Source: Streptomyces jumonjinensis (GTDB taxonomy: Bacteria > Actinomycetota > Actinomycetes > Streptomycetales > Streptomycetaceae). Taken from it: DNA of 39,690 nt. A program made the translations under genes and the position numbers. Each line of letters begins with the position of its first letter. Within the stretch, counting starts at the first letter, position 1. The stretch spans positions 21,304 through 60,993 of the forward strand of contig NZ_VCLA01000111.1 in the NCBI RefSeq assembly GCF_009600885.1. Direction: 5' to 3'. The notes under the pieces are model-generated. The model searched no databases. It saw only the letters and a program-made list of their open reading frames with translations, and was not told the origin of the DNA. Of the stretch, positions 14,679-22,220 are shown one piece after another.

Positions 14679-15104
14679 TCAGGACTTCGCGCACTCCGCG
14701 CAGGTGCCGAAGATCTCCACGGTGTGGGCGACGTTCACGAATCCGTGCTGGGCCGCGATCGTCTCCGCCCACTGCTCGACGGCCGGGCCCTCGACCTCCA
14801 CCGCCTTGCCGCACATCCGGCACACCAGATGGTGATGGTGATCGTCGGTCGAGCAGCGGCGGTAGACCGACTCGCCGTCGCTGGTGCGCAGCACATCCAC
14901 CTCGCCCGCGTCCGCGAGCGACTGAAGCGTGCGATAGACCGTGGTCAGCCCCACCGAGTCGCCCCGGTGCTTGAGCATGTCGTGCAACTCCTGGGCGCTG
15001 CGGAACTCGTCCACCTCATCGAGCGCCGCCGCGACCGCGGCGCGCTGCCGGGTCGACCGGCCTCGCACTGGGACGGTGTTCCCGCCGCTTGGCGCCGTCG
15101 ACAC
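14679..15104 (-). CDS. zur: Zinc uptake regulator Zur (Fur family)
   Basis: The product is 141 aa. Zinc-loaded Zur binds operator boxes and represses zinc-uptake genes. The winged-helix N-half (STRQRAAVAAALDEV, GLTTVYRTLQSLADAGEV) is followed by the Zn-binding dimerisation half with the His run H89-H92, C95/C98 and C135/C138, the structural Cys4 zinc site. The start is GTG 15104, because GAGGAGG lies 5 bases upstream. ATG 15131 is in frame but has no ribosome site. It is the last gene of the znuA-znuC-znuB-zur operon (58 bases after znuB), so it is probably autoregulated through the znuA operator. Confidence 0.95.
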   Translation of the reverse strand: MSTAPSGGNTVPVRGRSTRQRAAVAAALDEVDEFRSAQELHDMLKHRGDSVGLTTVYRTLQSLADAGEVDVLRTSDGESVYRRCSTDDHHHHLVCRMCGKAVEVEGPAVEQWAETIAAQHGFVNVAHTVEIFGTCAECAKS

Positions 15105-15162
15105 AGGTGCCTCCTCGCTTCGCCCGATCATGCTGTCAGGGCCAATTCTGCCAGGCCCGGCG

Positions 15163-16074
15163 TCAGACCCTCACGTCGTCGCCGGGACGGCGTGCGTCCG
15201 GGACCCCGGCGACGCATCCCGCCGGGTCCCCGGGGACGCCCAGGGCGGCCTCGGCCAGCCGGGCCCGCCGCCGAGCCAGCGGAGCGGCGAGCGCGGTCAG
15301 GGCGATGAAGGCCGCGATGGCGAGGAGCACGATCGTCGCGCCCGGGGGCACGTCCTGGTAGTACGAGGCGGTCGTGCCGGTCAGGGTCACGGCGACGCCG
15401 ATCGCCACCGCGAGCACGAAGGTCGTCCGGAACGAGCGGGTGAGCTGCTGGGCCGCCGCCACCGGGACCACCATCAGCGCGCTGACCAGCAGCAGCCCGA
15501 CCACGCGCATGGCGACCGAGACCGTGACCGCGGCGGTGACGGCGATCAGCAGATTCAGCGCCCGCACCGGCAGCCCGGTCACCCGGGCGAACTCCTCGTC
15601 CTGGCTGACCGCGAACAGCTGCCGCCGCAGTCCCACCGAGACCAGTACGACGAAGGCCGCGAGCAGCCCGATCGCCCAGAGGTCGGCGTCCGAGACGGTG
15701 GAGAGCGAGCCGAAGAGGAAGGCGCTCAGATCGCCCGTGGAGCCGGTGTCGGACATGTTGACCAGCATGACGCCGCCCGCCATGCCGCCGTAGAAGAGCA
15801 TCGCGAGGGCGATGTCGCCGCGGGTCCGCCCGTACGCCCTGATCAGCTCCATGGTGACCGCTCCGGCGATCGAGACCGCCATCGCCGTCCAGATGGGGCT
15901 GGTGGAGAGCAGAAAGCCGAGGCCCACGCCGGTCATGGCGACATGGCCGATGCCGTCGCCCATCAGGGCCTGGCGGCGCTGCACCAGATAGATGCCGATG
16001 GCGGGCGCGGTGATGCCGACCAGCAGGGCGGCGATCAGCGCCCGCTGCATGAAGGCCGTCTCCAGGATTTCCAT
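15163..16074 (-). CDS. znuB: Zinc ABC transporter permease ZnuB
   Basis: The product is 303 aa. This is the membrane channel of the zinc importer, about eight or nine TM segments in the first 270 residues. The family pattern is clear: FMQRALIAALLVGITAPAIG, LMGDGIGHVAMTGVGLGF, DEEFARVTGLPVRALN (coupling region to the ATPase) and LMVVPVAAAQ. The C-terminus carries a basic RRRARLAEAALG extension. Two bases separate it from znuC and translation is probably coupled. Confidence 0.95.
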   Translation of the reverse strand: MEILETAFMQRALIAALLVGITAPAIGIYLVQRRQALMGDGIGHVAMTGVGLGFLLSTSPIWTAMAVSIAGAVTMELIRAYGRTRGDIALAMLFYGGMAGGVMLVNMSDTGSTGDLSAFLFGSLSTVSDADLWAIGLLAAFVVLVSVGLRRQLFAVSQDEEFARVTGLPVRALNLLIAVTAAVTVSVAMRVVGLLLVSALMVVPVAAAQQLTRSFRTTFVLAVAIGVAVTLTGTTASYYQDVPPGATIVLLAIAAFIALTALAAPLARRRARLAEAALGVPGDPAGCVAGVPDARRPGDDVRV

Positions 16075-16076
16075 GA

Positions 16077-16892
16077 TCAGGTCAGCAGTCCCGTGCGGAG
16101 CGGCTCATGGGCCGCGTGCGGATGTACATGGTCGTGGCCGGGGAGGGCATGCTGGCCCACGGCCTTCGGCGGCGGCCCGTCGTGGACCACACAGCCGTCG
16201 CGGAGCACCACCGCGCGGTCGATGAGCGGCTCGACCGCGCCCAGCTCATGGAGGACGAGCAGGACGGTCGTACCGGCCGCGACCTGGTCGCGCAGGGTCC
16301 CGGCGAGGATCTCCTGGCTGGCCAGGTCCACGCCCGCCATGGGCTCGTCCATGATCAGCAGCTCGGGCTCGGAGGCGAGCGCGCGGGCGATCAGCACCCG
16401 CTGGTGCTGGCCGCCGGAGAGCGCGCTCACGGAGTCGCCGGCGCGGTCGGCGAGGCCGACCAGTCCGATGGCCCGGTCCACGGCCGCCCGGTCGGCCCGG
16501 GAGAGCAGTCCGAAGCGGGCGCGCGAGAGCCGGCCCGACGAGACGACCTCGCGCACAGTGGCGGGCACCCCGCTGGCGGCGGTGGTGCGCTGGGGCACAT
16601 AGCCGACCCGGGACCACTGGCGGAAGCGGCGCAGCGGGGTGCCGAACAGCGCGATCTCGCCGTCCGTGAGCGGCACCTGGCCGATCACGGAGCGTACGGC
16701 GGTCGACTTGCCGGAGCCGTTGGCCCCGAGGAGGGCGACGACCTCGCCGCGCTCCACGGTCAGATCGACGCCGCGCAGCACGGGGCGCGCGCCGAGCGTG
16801 GCCCGGGCCCCGCGGACGGTGATCACCGGGTCGGACGCGGACAGGGGGGATATGGCGGGGTCGCTCACCGCGGTCTCCGATCGCCGGTTCAC
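16077..16892 (-). CDS. znuC: Zinc ABC transporter ATP-binding protein ZnuC
   Basis: The product is 271 aa. It hydrolyses ATP to power ZnuB. Walker A is GANGSGKST (56-64), the Q-loop lies in VGYVPQR, the signature is LSGGQHQR, Walker B is LLIMDEP and the switch His is in VLHELG. GTG 16892 overlaps the stop of znuA (GTGA), so translation is coupled. The C-terminal 25 residues are His-rich (HALPGHDHVHPHAAH, six His in 15), which is unusual for an ABC ATPase and may bind zinc. Confidence 0.95.
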   Translation of the reverse strand: MNRRSETAVSDPAISPLSASDPVITVRGARATLGARPVLRGVDLTVERGEVVALLGANGSGKSTAVRSVIGQVPLTDGEIALFGTPLRRFRQWSRVGYVPQRTTAASGVPATVREVVSSGRLSRARFGLLSRADRAAVDRAIGLVGLADRAGDSVSALSGGQHQRVLIARALASEPELLIMDEPMAGVDLASQEILAGTLRDQVAAGTTVLLVLHELGAVEPLIDRAVVLRDGCVVHDGPPPKAVGQHALPGHDHVHPHAAHEPLRTGLLT

Positions 16893-17854
16893 TTCGCGCC
16901 CAGGGCTTTCTGGAGCGCGGCGAGGTTGGCCTGCATGACCTCGATGTAGTCGTCGCCCTGGGACGCGTCCGTGATGCCTTCGAGGGGATCGAGGACGGCG
17001 GTCTTCAGCCCGGTGTCCCCGGCGAGGGTCTTCGCGGTGCGGTCGTCGGCGAGGGTCTCGAAGAAGACGGTGGTGACGTTCTCCTTCTCCGCGAGGGTGT
17101 GCAGCTCCTTGATCCGGGCGGGGCTGGGCTCGGCGTCGGGGCTGATGCCCGCGATGCCCTCCTGGTCCAGTCCGTACCGCTCGGCGAGATGCCCGAAGGA
17201 GGTGTGGGTGGTGATGAAAGTCTTGGCGGCCGTGTCCGCCAGGCCCTGCCGATAGTCGGCGTCGAGCTTCTTCAACTCGCTGACCAGCGTGTTCGTGTTC
17301 TCGCGGTAGGCGTCGGCGTGGTCCGGGTCGGCCTTCTGGAGGGCCTTGCCGACGCCGTCGGCGACCTCGGCGTACTTCACCGGGTCGAGCCAGATGTGGG
17401 GGTCGCCGCCCTCGTGGCTGTGGCCTTCCTCGCCGCCGTGATCGTCGTGGGCCTCTTCGCCGCCGCTGTCCGCTCCGCCGTGGATCTCCAGCTCGGTGAG
17501 GGCGGCGGCATCGGTCTTGTGGGGGACCTCGGCCTGGTCGATGGCCTTGTCCACGGCGGGCTGGAGGCCCTTGAGGTAGAGGAGGTAGCCCGCGTCGTTC
17601 AGCTCGGCGGTCTGGCGGGGCTTGAGTTCGAGATCATGCGGCTCGACACCCGGCTTGGTCAGGGTGGAGACGGTCACATGCTCGCCGCCGATCCGCTCGG
17701 CGAGGAACTGCATCGGATAGAACGACGCCACCACCTTCAGCTTGCCGTCCTCCCTGCCGTCCGAGGAGACGGAGGAGCAGGCGGCGACCGCCGTCACACC
17801 GAGGATCAGGGCTCCCGAGGTGGCGGTGGTGCGTATGAGGCGTCGTACGTTCAT
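16889..17854 (-). CDS. znuA: Zinc ABC transporter substrate-binding lipoprotein ZnuA
   Basis: The product is 321 aa from ATG 17854. It binds extracellular zinc and hands it to ZnuB. The lipoprotein signal ends at VAAC with lipid-anchor Cys26. The cluster A-I family shows VVASFYPMQFLAERIGG, GVEPHDLELKP (first His ligand), a His/Asp/Glu-rich loop (about 127-155) ending DPHIWLDP, THTSFGHLAERYGL and the late Asp in ETLADD. In-frame ATG 17863 and TTG 17872 exist, but none has a ribosome site. A near-consensus promoter places transcription start at about 17854, so the mRNA is probably leaderless. Zur-like boxes cover this promoter. Confidence 0.93.
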   Translation of the reverse strand: MNVRRLIRTTATSGALILGVTAVAACSSVSSDGREDGKLKVVASFYPMQFLAERIGGEHVTVSTLTKPGVEPHDLELKPRQTAELNDAGYLLYLKGLQPAVDKAIDQAEVPHKTDAAALTELEIHGGADSGGEEAHDDHGGEEGHSHEGGDPHIWLDPVKYAEVADGVGKALQKADPDHADAYRENTNTLVSELKKLDADYRQGLADTAAKTFITTHTSFGHLAERYGLDQEGIAGISPDAEPSPARIKELHTLAEKENVTTVFFETLADDRTAKTLAGDTGLKTAVLDPLEGITDASQGDDYIEVMQANLAALQKALGAK

Positions 17855-17868
17855 GACAGTCATTTTCA
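17854..17868 (-). promoter_or_regulatory. Zur-like box 2 over the znuA -10 region
   Basis: On the minus strand it reads TGAAAATGACTGTCA, 13 of 15 matches to the Streptomyces Zur box as I remember it (TGAAAATGATTTTCA). It overlaps the -10 element and reaches the predicted start codon. Confidence 0.75.
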
Positions 17869-17891
17869 ACAAAAGTGGAAACGATTGTCAA
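17862..17891 (-). promoter_or_regulatory. znuA promoter, -35 TTGACA and -10 GAAAAT
   Basis: The minus strand has a perfect -35 TTGACA (17891-17886), an 18-base spacer and GAAAAT (17867-17862). The TGAAAA register has 17 bases. Seven bases further lies ATG 17854, so transcription probably starts at or next to the start codon. Confidence 0.7.
17876..17890 (-). promoter_or_regulatory. Zur-like box 1 over the znuA -35 region
   Basis: On the minus strand it reads TGACAATCGTTTCCA, a 7-1-7 imperfect palindrome similar to a Zur box. It overlaps the -35 TTGACA. Its centre is 22 bases from box 2, about two helical turns, which would suit cooperative binding. Confidence 0.6.
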
Positions 17892-17971
17892 CAAAGCCTC
17901 GGTGTGACCCGGGGTGCGACCCCCGGTCCGGCCCCCGGGACGCCCCCCGCGGACCCCCTGCCGCCACCGAT

Positions 17972-18000
17972 TTGATCCAGGGGGTGCGCACGCCGGTAAT
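17972..18000 (+). promoter_or_regulatory. Possible glyS promoter
   Basis: TTGATC at 17972-17977, a 17-base spacer and GGTAAT at 17995-18000 (extended by TAATCT). This sits about 45 bases before GTG 18046. Match quality is moderate only. Confidence 0.35.
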
Positions 18001-18045
18001 CTGAAGCATTCGCCGTTCGTCGCCGTCATCTATGAAGAGAGCACC

Positions 18046-19431
18046 GTGGCCGCCGACAAGATCGACACCATCGTCAGCCTCAGCAAGCGCCGTGGCTTCG
18101 TCTACCCGTGCAGTGAGATCTACGGCGGTCAGCGCGCCGCCTGGGACTACGGGCCGCTGGGTGTGGAACTGAAGGAGAACCTTAAGCGCCAGTGGTGGCG
18201 TTACATGGTCACCTCGCGCGAGGACGTCGTCGGCATCGACTCGTCGGTGATCCTGGCCTCCGAGGTCTGGGAGGCCAGCGGCCATGTCGCGACCTTCTCC
18301 GACCCGCTCACCGAGTGCACCTCCTGCCACAAGCGTTACCGCGCCGACCACTTGATCGAGGCGTACGAGGAGAAGCACGGCGGTCGCGCCCCCGAGAACG
18401 GCCTGGCCGACCTCAACTGCCCCAACTGCGGCAACAAGGGCACCTTCACCGACCCCAAGCAGTTCTCGGGTCTGCTCTCCACCCACCTCGGCCCCACCGC
18501 GGACTCCGGCTCCATCGCCTATCTGCGCCCCGAGACCGCCCAGGGCATCTTCACCAACTTCGGCCAGGTGCAGCAGACCTCGCGCAAGAAGCCCCCGTTC
18601 GGCATCGCGCAGATGGGCAAGTCGTTCCGTAACGAGATCACGCCCGGCAACTTCATCTTCCGCACCCGCGAGTTCGAGCAGATGGAGATGGAGTTCTTCG
18701 TCAAGCCGGGCGAGGACGAGGAGTGGCAGCAGTACTGGATGGACCAGCGCTGGAACTGGTACACCGGCCTCGGCATGCGCGAAGAGAACATGCGCTGGTA
18801 CGAGCACCCGAAGGACAAGCTCTCCCACTACTCCAAGCGCACCGCCGACATCGAGTACCGCTTCCAGTTCGGCGGCAACGAGTGGGGCGAGCTGGAGGGC
18901 GTCGCCAACCGCACCGACTACGACCTCGGCGCGCACTCCAAGGCGTCCGGCCACGACCTGTCGTACTTCGACCAGGAGGCCGGCGAGCGCTGGACGCCGT
19001 ACGTCATCGAGCCCGCGGCCGGTGTCGGCCGGGCGATGCTGGCCTTCCTCCTCGACGCGTACAGCGAGGACGAGGCCCCCAACGCCAAGGGCGTCATGGA
19101 GAAGCGCGCCGTGATGCGCCTCGACCCGCGCCTCGCGCCGGTCAAGGTCGCGGTGCTGCCGCTCTCCCGCAACCCGCAGCTCTCGCCGAAGGCCAAGGGC
19201 CTGGCGGCGGACCTGCGGCAGAACTGGAACATCGACTTCGACGACGCGGGCGCCATCGGCCGTCGCTACCGCCGTCAGGACGAGATCGGCACGCCGTTCT
19301 GTGTGACCGTCGACTTCGACACCCTCGACGACAACGCGGTGACCGTGCGCGAGCGCGACACCATGACGCAGGAGCGGGTGTCGCTGGACCAGATCCAGTC
19401 GTACCTGGGCGCGCGGCTGATCGGCTGCTGA
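18046..19431 (+). CDS. glyS: Glycyl-tRNA synthetase
   Basis: The product is 461 aa, a class II single-chain (dimeric) enzyme that charges tRNA-Gly. It begins [20 protein letters not shown] and shows class II motifs: [21 protein letters not shown] (shown in part; motif 2 region near residue 195) and [14 protein letters not shown] (motif 3, about residue 325). Two CxxC pairs (CTSC, CPNC) around residues 87-128 form the actinobacterial zinc-type insertion. The anticodon-binding domain is the last 100 residues ([19 protein letters not shown] region). GTG 18046 is chosen to match family starts. It is divergent from znuA and closed by a strong hairpin. Confidence 0.97.
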   Translation: MAADKIDTIVSLSKRRGFVYPCSEIYGGQRAAWDYGPLGVELKENLKRQWWRYMVTSREDVVGIDSSVILASEVWEASGHVATFSDPLTECTSCHKRYRADHLIEAYEEKHGGRAPENGLADLNCPNCGNKGTFTDPKQFSGLLSTHLGPTADSGSIAYLRPETAQGIFTNFGQVQQTSRKKPPFGIAQMGKSFRNEITPGNFIFRTREFEQMEMEFFVKPGEDEEWQQYWMDQRWNWYTGLGMREENMRWYEHPKDKLSHYSKRTADIEYRFQFGGNEWGELEGVANRTDYDLGAHSKASGHDLSYFDQEAGERWTPYVIEPAAGVGRAMLAFLLDAYSEDEAPNAKGVMEKRAVMRLDPRLAPVKVAVLPLSRNPQLSPKAKGLAADLRQNWNIDFDDAGAIGRRYRRQDEIGTPFCVTVDFDTLDDNAVTVRERDTMTQERVSLDQIQSYLGARLIGC

Positions 19432-19450
19432 CCCCTCGGCACACGGTGTG

Positions 19451-19485
19451 AAGGACCGGTCGGGCACATCGCCCGGCCGGTCCTT
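19451..19485 (+). terminator. 15-bp hairpin terminator after glyS
   Basis: Arms 19451-19465 and 19471-19485 pair with one G-T wobble, 5-base loop (ACATC), ending in CCTTT. It starts 20 bases past the glyS stop. Confidence 0.85.
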
Positions 19486-19652
19486 TCGCGCTGGAGCCGC
19501 CGCATACTCGGGTGCGTCCGCGCCCTCCGGGCATGTAACGTCACCCGCATGTCTTCGTTCTTCCAGATCTACGAGTGAGAGAGCGGCGATCACCGACCGC
19601 CCTCGTCTGACGATCCCCACAGTCACTTCTCACCCTTGAATGGGAGACTCCC

Positions 19653-19868
19653 ATGGCCAAGAGCCGCAACAATCTCCTCGGTGTGGGCGGACAGCGCAAG
19701 AAGCTGTCCCGCGCCGATCAGCAGGGCCACGGCCCCGCGACCCAGGCCGACCGCAAGAACGCCGCCGAGCAGAAGGCGGATCTCGTGCGCAAGATGCGCG
19801 AGCGGGCGCAGGACGCCTCCGCCGAGCCCCAGGACTCCGCGCAGGAGTCGCAGGGCGGGCAGGGCTGA
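19653..19868 (+). CDS. DUF6243 family protein
   Basis: The product is 71 aa, basic, hydrophilic and Gln/Ala-rich. The pattern SRNNLLGVGGQRKKLSRADQ followed by KMRERAQDA matches the small DUF6243 family that I associate with this locus in Streptomyces. Function is unknown. GGGAG at 19642-19646 supports ATG 19653. Three hairpins follow it. Confidence 0.85.
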   Translation: MAKSRNNLLGVGGQRKKLSRADQQGHGPATQADRKNAAEQKADLVRKMRERAQDASAEPQDSAQESQGGQG

Positions 19869-19890
19869 CCGTCTGCGGTAGTCGTTGAAC

Positions 19891-19935
19891 GAGCTGTGGG
19901 CCCCGGACCGGGAATCGGTCCGGGGCTCACAGCTC
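19891..19935 (+). terminator. 20-bp hairpin downstream of the DUF6243 gene
   Basis: Arms 19891-19910 and 19916-19935 pair over 20 positions with one G-T wobble and a 5-base loop. It lies 22 bases past the stop. Confidence 0.85.
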
Positions 19936-20021
19936 TCGCGCGTCCGGGGCACGGTGCCCGCGCGTACGCCGGCGGGGAGGCGGGACGTACGCACGGGTGG
20001 GGGGGGAGGCCCCGTCCGCGG

Positions 20022-20044
20022 TGCGGCAGCAGGGGGCTGCCGCA
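20022..20044. terminator. 9-bp hairpin, first of an adjacent pair
   Basis: Arms 20022-20030 and 20036-20044 are perfect, with loop AGGGG. It lies in the convergent region between the DUF6243 gene and the propeller gene. Confidence 0.6.
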
Positions 20045-20048
20045 TCGG

Positions 20049-20074
20049 AGTACGGCAGTGGGGGCTGCCGTACT
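20049..20074. terminator. 10-bp hairpin, second of an adjacent pair
   Basis: Arms 20049-20058 and 20065-20074 are perfect, with a 6-base TGGGGG-type loop. It shares GGCAG-GGGG-CTGCC with its neighbour at 20022, so the two look duplicated. It probably terminates the minus-strand propeller gene. Confidence 0.6.
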
Positions 20075-20117
20075 GGTACGTCAGGAGTGCGCCAGGGGGC
20101 GATGCCGCTGTGGTGCG

Positions 20118-21290
20118 TCAGGGGGTGAGACGGGCCACTGACGGCACCATGTCACCCTCCTTGGCGATGCCCACCGTCCACAGCGCCCTGCTGCCCGGCA
20201 CCGTGGTGAATCCCCGTACCTGAAGAGCCGGGTCGGCCTCCCGCTCCCAGCGGCGGTCGCCCGCGTCCCAGCGCAGCAGGACCGAGACCGCGCCCTTGCC
20301 GCCCGCCGCCCACACCGTGCCGTCGGTCGACTGGCTCACCGCGCGCAGCCTGCCGTCGGCGACCTTGGGTGCGGCCACGGCCGTGAACCTCTCGCCGTTC
20401 CAGCGCGCGGTGAAGGGACGCTCCACCCCATCGGCCGAGAGCCTGCCGCCCACCGCCCAGACCGCGCCGGACTTCGTGGCGGTGACGGCGCCGAACCAGC
20501 GGTGCTCGCCCGCCGGGCCCGCCGGGGCGTCGACCTGCTTCCAGGCGGTGCCGTCCCAGTGCAGCACCAGCGCCCTCTGAGGGGTGGCGCCGGTGGCGAA
20601 GGACGAGCCCACCGCCCAGATGTCGTCGGGGGCGACGACGGTGAGCGCCGTCAGCTCGCCCTTGCCCACCTCGGGCAGGGTGTGGGCCTGCCAGGCCGTT
20701 CCGTTCCACGACTGGATGGAGGGCACACCGTTCTTGACGGACATCGGCACCGCCCGCCCTACCGCCCAGACCGTCCCGTCGGAGGACCTCGCCAGCGCGT
20801 CCGGCGCGACCCGGCCGCCGCTGGCGTCGGCCGCCAGCGCATGCCGGGTCCAGGTCGTGCCGTCCCAGTGGGCGGTGCCGGAACCGGCCGCCCAGATATC
20901 GCTCTCCGACCCCACCGACAGCGCCTGCGGCCAGGTGCCGGCCGGCAGCTTGGACTCCTCCTTCCAGGCGGAGCCGTCCCAGCGCAGGGCCACCGGCTCG
21001 CCGCCGGAGTTGCCGATCAGCCGGTAGCCGACGGCCCACACCTTGTCGCGGCCGAGCGCGGCGACCGCCGTCAGGTCGCCCTTCTCCACCGGGACGGGCG
21101 TGGCCGCCCAGCGCCCGGCCGGCGTCTTCGGCGCGGACGCGCCGGGCACGGTGGACGTGCCCTGCCCGGTGTCGGCGGCGACCACGCCGCCGAGCCCGAT
21201 GACCCCGGCGGTCAGCGCGGCGGTCAGCGCGGCGGTCAGCGCGGGCCAGCGCAGGCCCCTCAGCCCTCCGGCCGGCGTATGCGTCTTCAT
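20118..21290 (-). CDS. Exported kelch/WD-like beta-propeller protein
   Basis: The product is 390 aa. The signal peptide or anchor covers about residues 1-38 and contains three 4-residue repeats LTAA-LTAA-LTAG, from 12-base DNA repeats near 21210-21245. About six repeats follow with the pattern DxWAVG...xxWDGxxW (for example DKVWAVG, DIWAAG, TVWAVG, DDIWAVG, AVWAVG, TVWAAG), each ending LRWDGSAW-like. Such Streptomyces propellers are extracellular and of unknown partner. ATG 21290 with AAGGGA upstream is chosen. It follows the dioxygenase by 26 bases and is probably co-transcribed. Confidence 0.8.
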   Translation of the reverse strand: MKTHTPAGGLRGLRWPALTAALTAALTAGVIGLGGVVAADTGQGTSTVPGASAPKTPAGRWAATPVPVEKGDLTAVAALGRDKVWAVGYRLIGNSGGEPVALRWDGSAWKEESKLPAGTWPQALSVGSESDIWAAGSGTAHWDGTTWTRHALAADASGGRVAPDALARSSDGTVWAVGRAVPMSVKNGVPSIQSWNGTAWQAHTLPEVGKGELTALTVVAPDDIWAVGSSFATGATPQRALVLHWDGTAWKQVDAPAGPAGEHRWFGAVTATKSGAVWAVGGRLSADGVERPFTARWNGERFTAVAAPKVADGRLRAVSQSTDGTVWAAGGKGAVSVLLRWDAGDRRWEREADPALQVRGFTTVPGSRALWTVGIAKEGDMVPSVARLTP

Positions 21291-21316
21291 CACGGGAATC
21301 CCTTCGGTACGGCCGG

Positions 21317-22063
21317 CTACGGCGCGGTGGTCTTGACGACGAAGTCGAACGCGCCCTTGTACGAGCCGTTCACCGGGCCCGTGAGCGCGATGGTGCAGGC
21401 CCGGTTGATGAGCCCGTCGCCGGCGTTGAGGGCGGCGAAGTCCCGTCCGTACGCCTGCGTCCCGTCCGGGAAGTACAGCTGAGTGATCAGCACCGGGCCG
21501 CCCGGGGTCTGCACCTTGGTGTGGATATGGGGCGTGCGGGTGCCCCAACGGCCCGTGTAGTCACGGGGGATGATCGTGCGCAGGGTGAAGGCGCCCCGGC
21601 TGGTGCTGTACTGATGTCCGCGGAGCGAGTAGCCGGTGGTGTCGTAGTCGCCGTTCTGGTCGCACTGCCAGAACTCGATCAGCGCGCCGGGTATCGGCGT
21701 GCAGGCCGTGTCGTAGACCGTGCCGGTGAACTCCAGCTCCACGCCCCGGATGCCGGGGGTGATCAGGTTCGTCCGCTCGGGCGACTCCGGTTTGAAGAGC
21801 GGCCCCTCCGCTGCGGCGGGCGTCTCGTGCCCGTCGCAGGCGGGGGTGAGGGACACCGGCCGTCCGGCGCGGAGAGCCTCGTCCACGACCGTCAGGGGTC
21901 TGGCGGAGGCGCTGGGGCTGACCTGTACCGCGACCGTGCCGAGAGCGGCGGCGGTCACCGTGGCCGAACTCGCCTTGATGAACGTCCTTCTGGAGCCTGA
22001 CCGGTTCACGGCGGAGTGCTCGGCACTGTGGTCTTGGCCGTCCGAGGTCTGCTGGTGGGGCAT
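21317..22063 (-). CDS. Tat-exported intradiol ring-cleavage dioxygenase
   Basis: The product is 248 aa. Family enzymes use Fe(III) to open catechol-type rings between the hydroxyls. A Tat signal is visible (SRRTFIKASS, residues about 24-33, then an Ala-rich core). The ligand pattern is present: Tyr in DTTGYSLRG, Tyr in RDYTGRWG, and the two His of PHIHTKV. CTPIPGALIEFWQCDQNGDY matches the family core. An exported intradiol enzyme would act on aromatic compounds, for example lignin- or quinone-derived, outside the cell. GAGGAG lies about 9 bases before ATG 22063. Substrate is not inferable. Confidence 0.9.
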   Translation of the reverse strand: MPHQQTSDGQDHSAEHSAVNRSGSRRTFIKASSATVTAAALGTVAVQVSPSASARPLTVVDEALRAGRPVSLTPACDGHETPAAAEGPLFKPESPERTNLITPGIRGVELEFTGTVYDTACTPIPGALIEFWQCDQNGDYDTTGYSLRGHQYSTSRGAFTLRTIIPRDYTGRWGTRTPHIHTKVQTPGGPVLITQLYFPDGTQAYGRDFAALNAGDGLINRACTIALTGPVNGSYKGAFDFVVKTTAP

Positions 22064-22101
22064 CTGCGGGGTCTCCTCGCGTCTCCGTGGGTGACGAATC
22101 G

Positions 22102-22159
22102 CTCATCAGGGCACCCCCCGGAACGCTAGGCGGTGCGTTCCGGGGAGTGCCCTGATGAG
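22102..22159. terminator. 24-bp inverted repeat between the STAND regulator and the dioxygenase
   Basis: Arms 22102-22125 and 22136-22159 pair at 23 of 24 positions, with a 10-base loop. This is the longest stem in the window besides 30898-30937. It lies past the stop of the minus-strand regulator, between it and the dioxygenase promoter, and probably terminates the regulator transcript. Confidence 0.75.
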
Positions 22160-22220
22160 AGGAGCCTGACAGCGGGAGCGCGGCGGCGGATCGATCGGAT
22201 GACCGGCGATCCTGGAGACG

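Noticed and set aside
15105..15131. ATG 15131 as the zur start
   Set aside because: There is no ribosome site before it, whereas GTG 15104 has GAGGAGG 5 bases upstream and fits the usual Zur N-terminus.
17899..18045. T-box leader for glyS
   Set aside because: The gap is short, and I see no stem I/specifier loop or T-box sequence (UGGN motif) before glyS.
17866..19626. Long minus-strand frame antisense to glyS
   Set aside because: Same reason: GC-driven shadow of a certain gene with conserved motifs.
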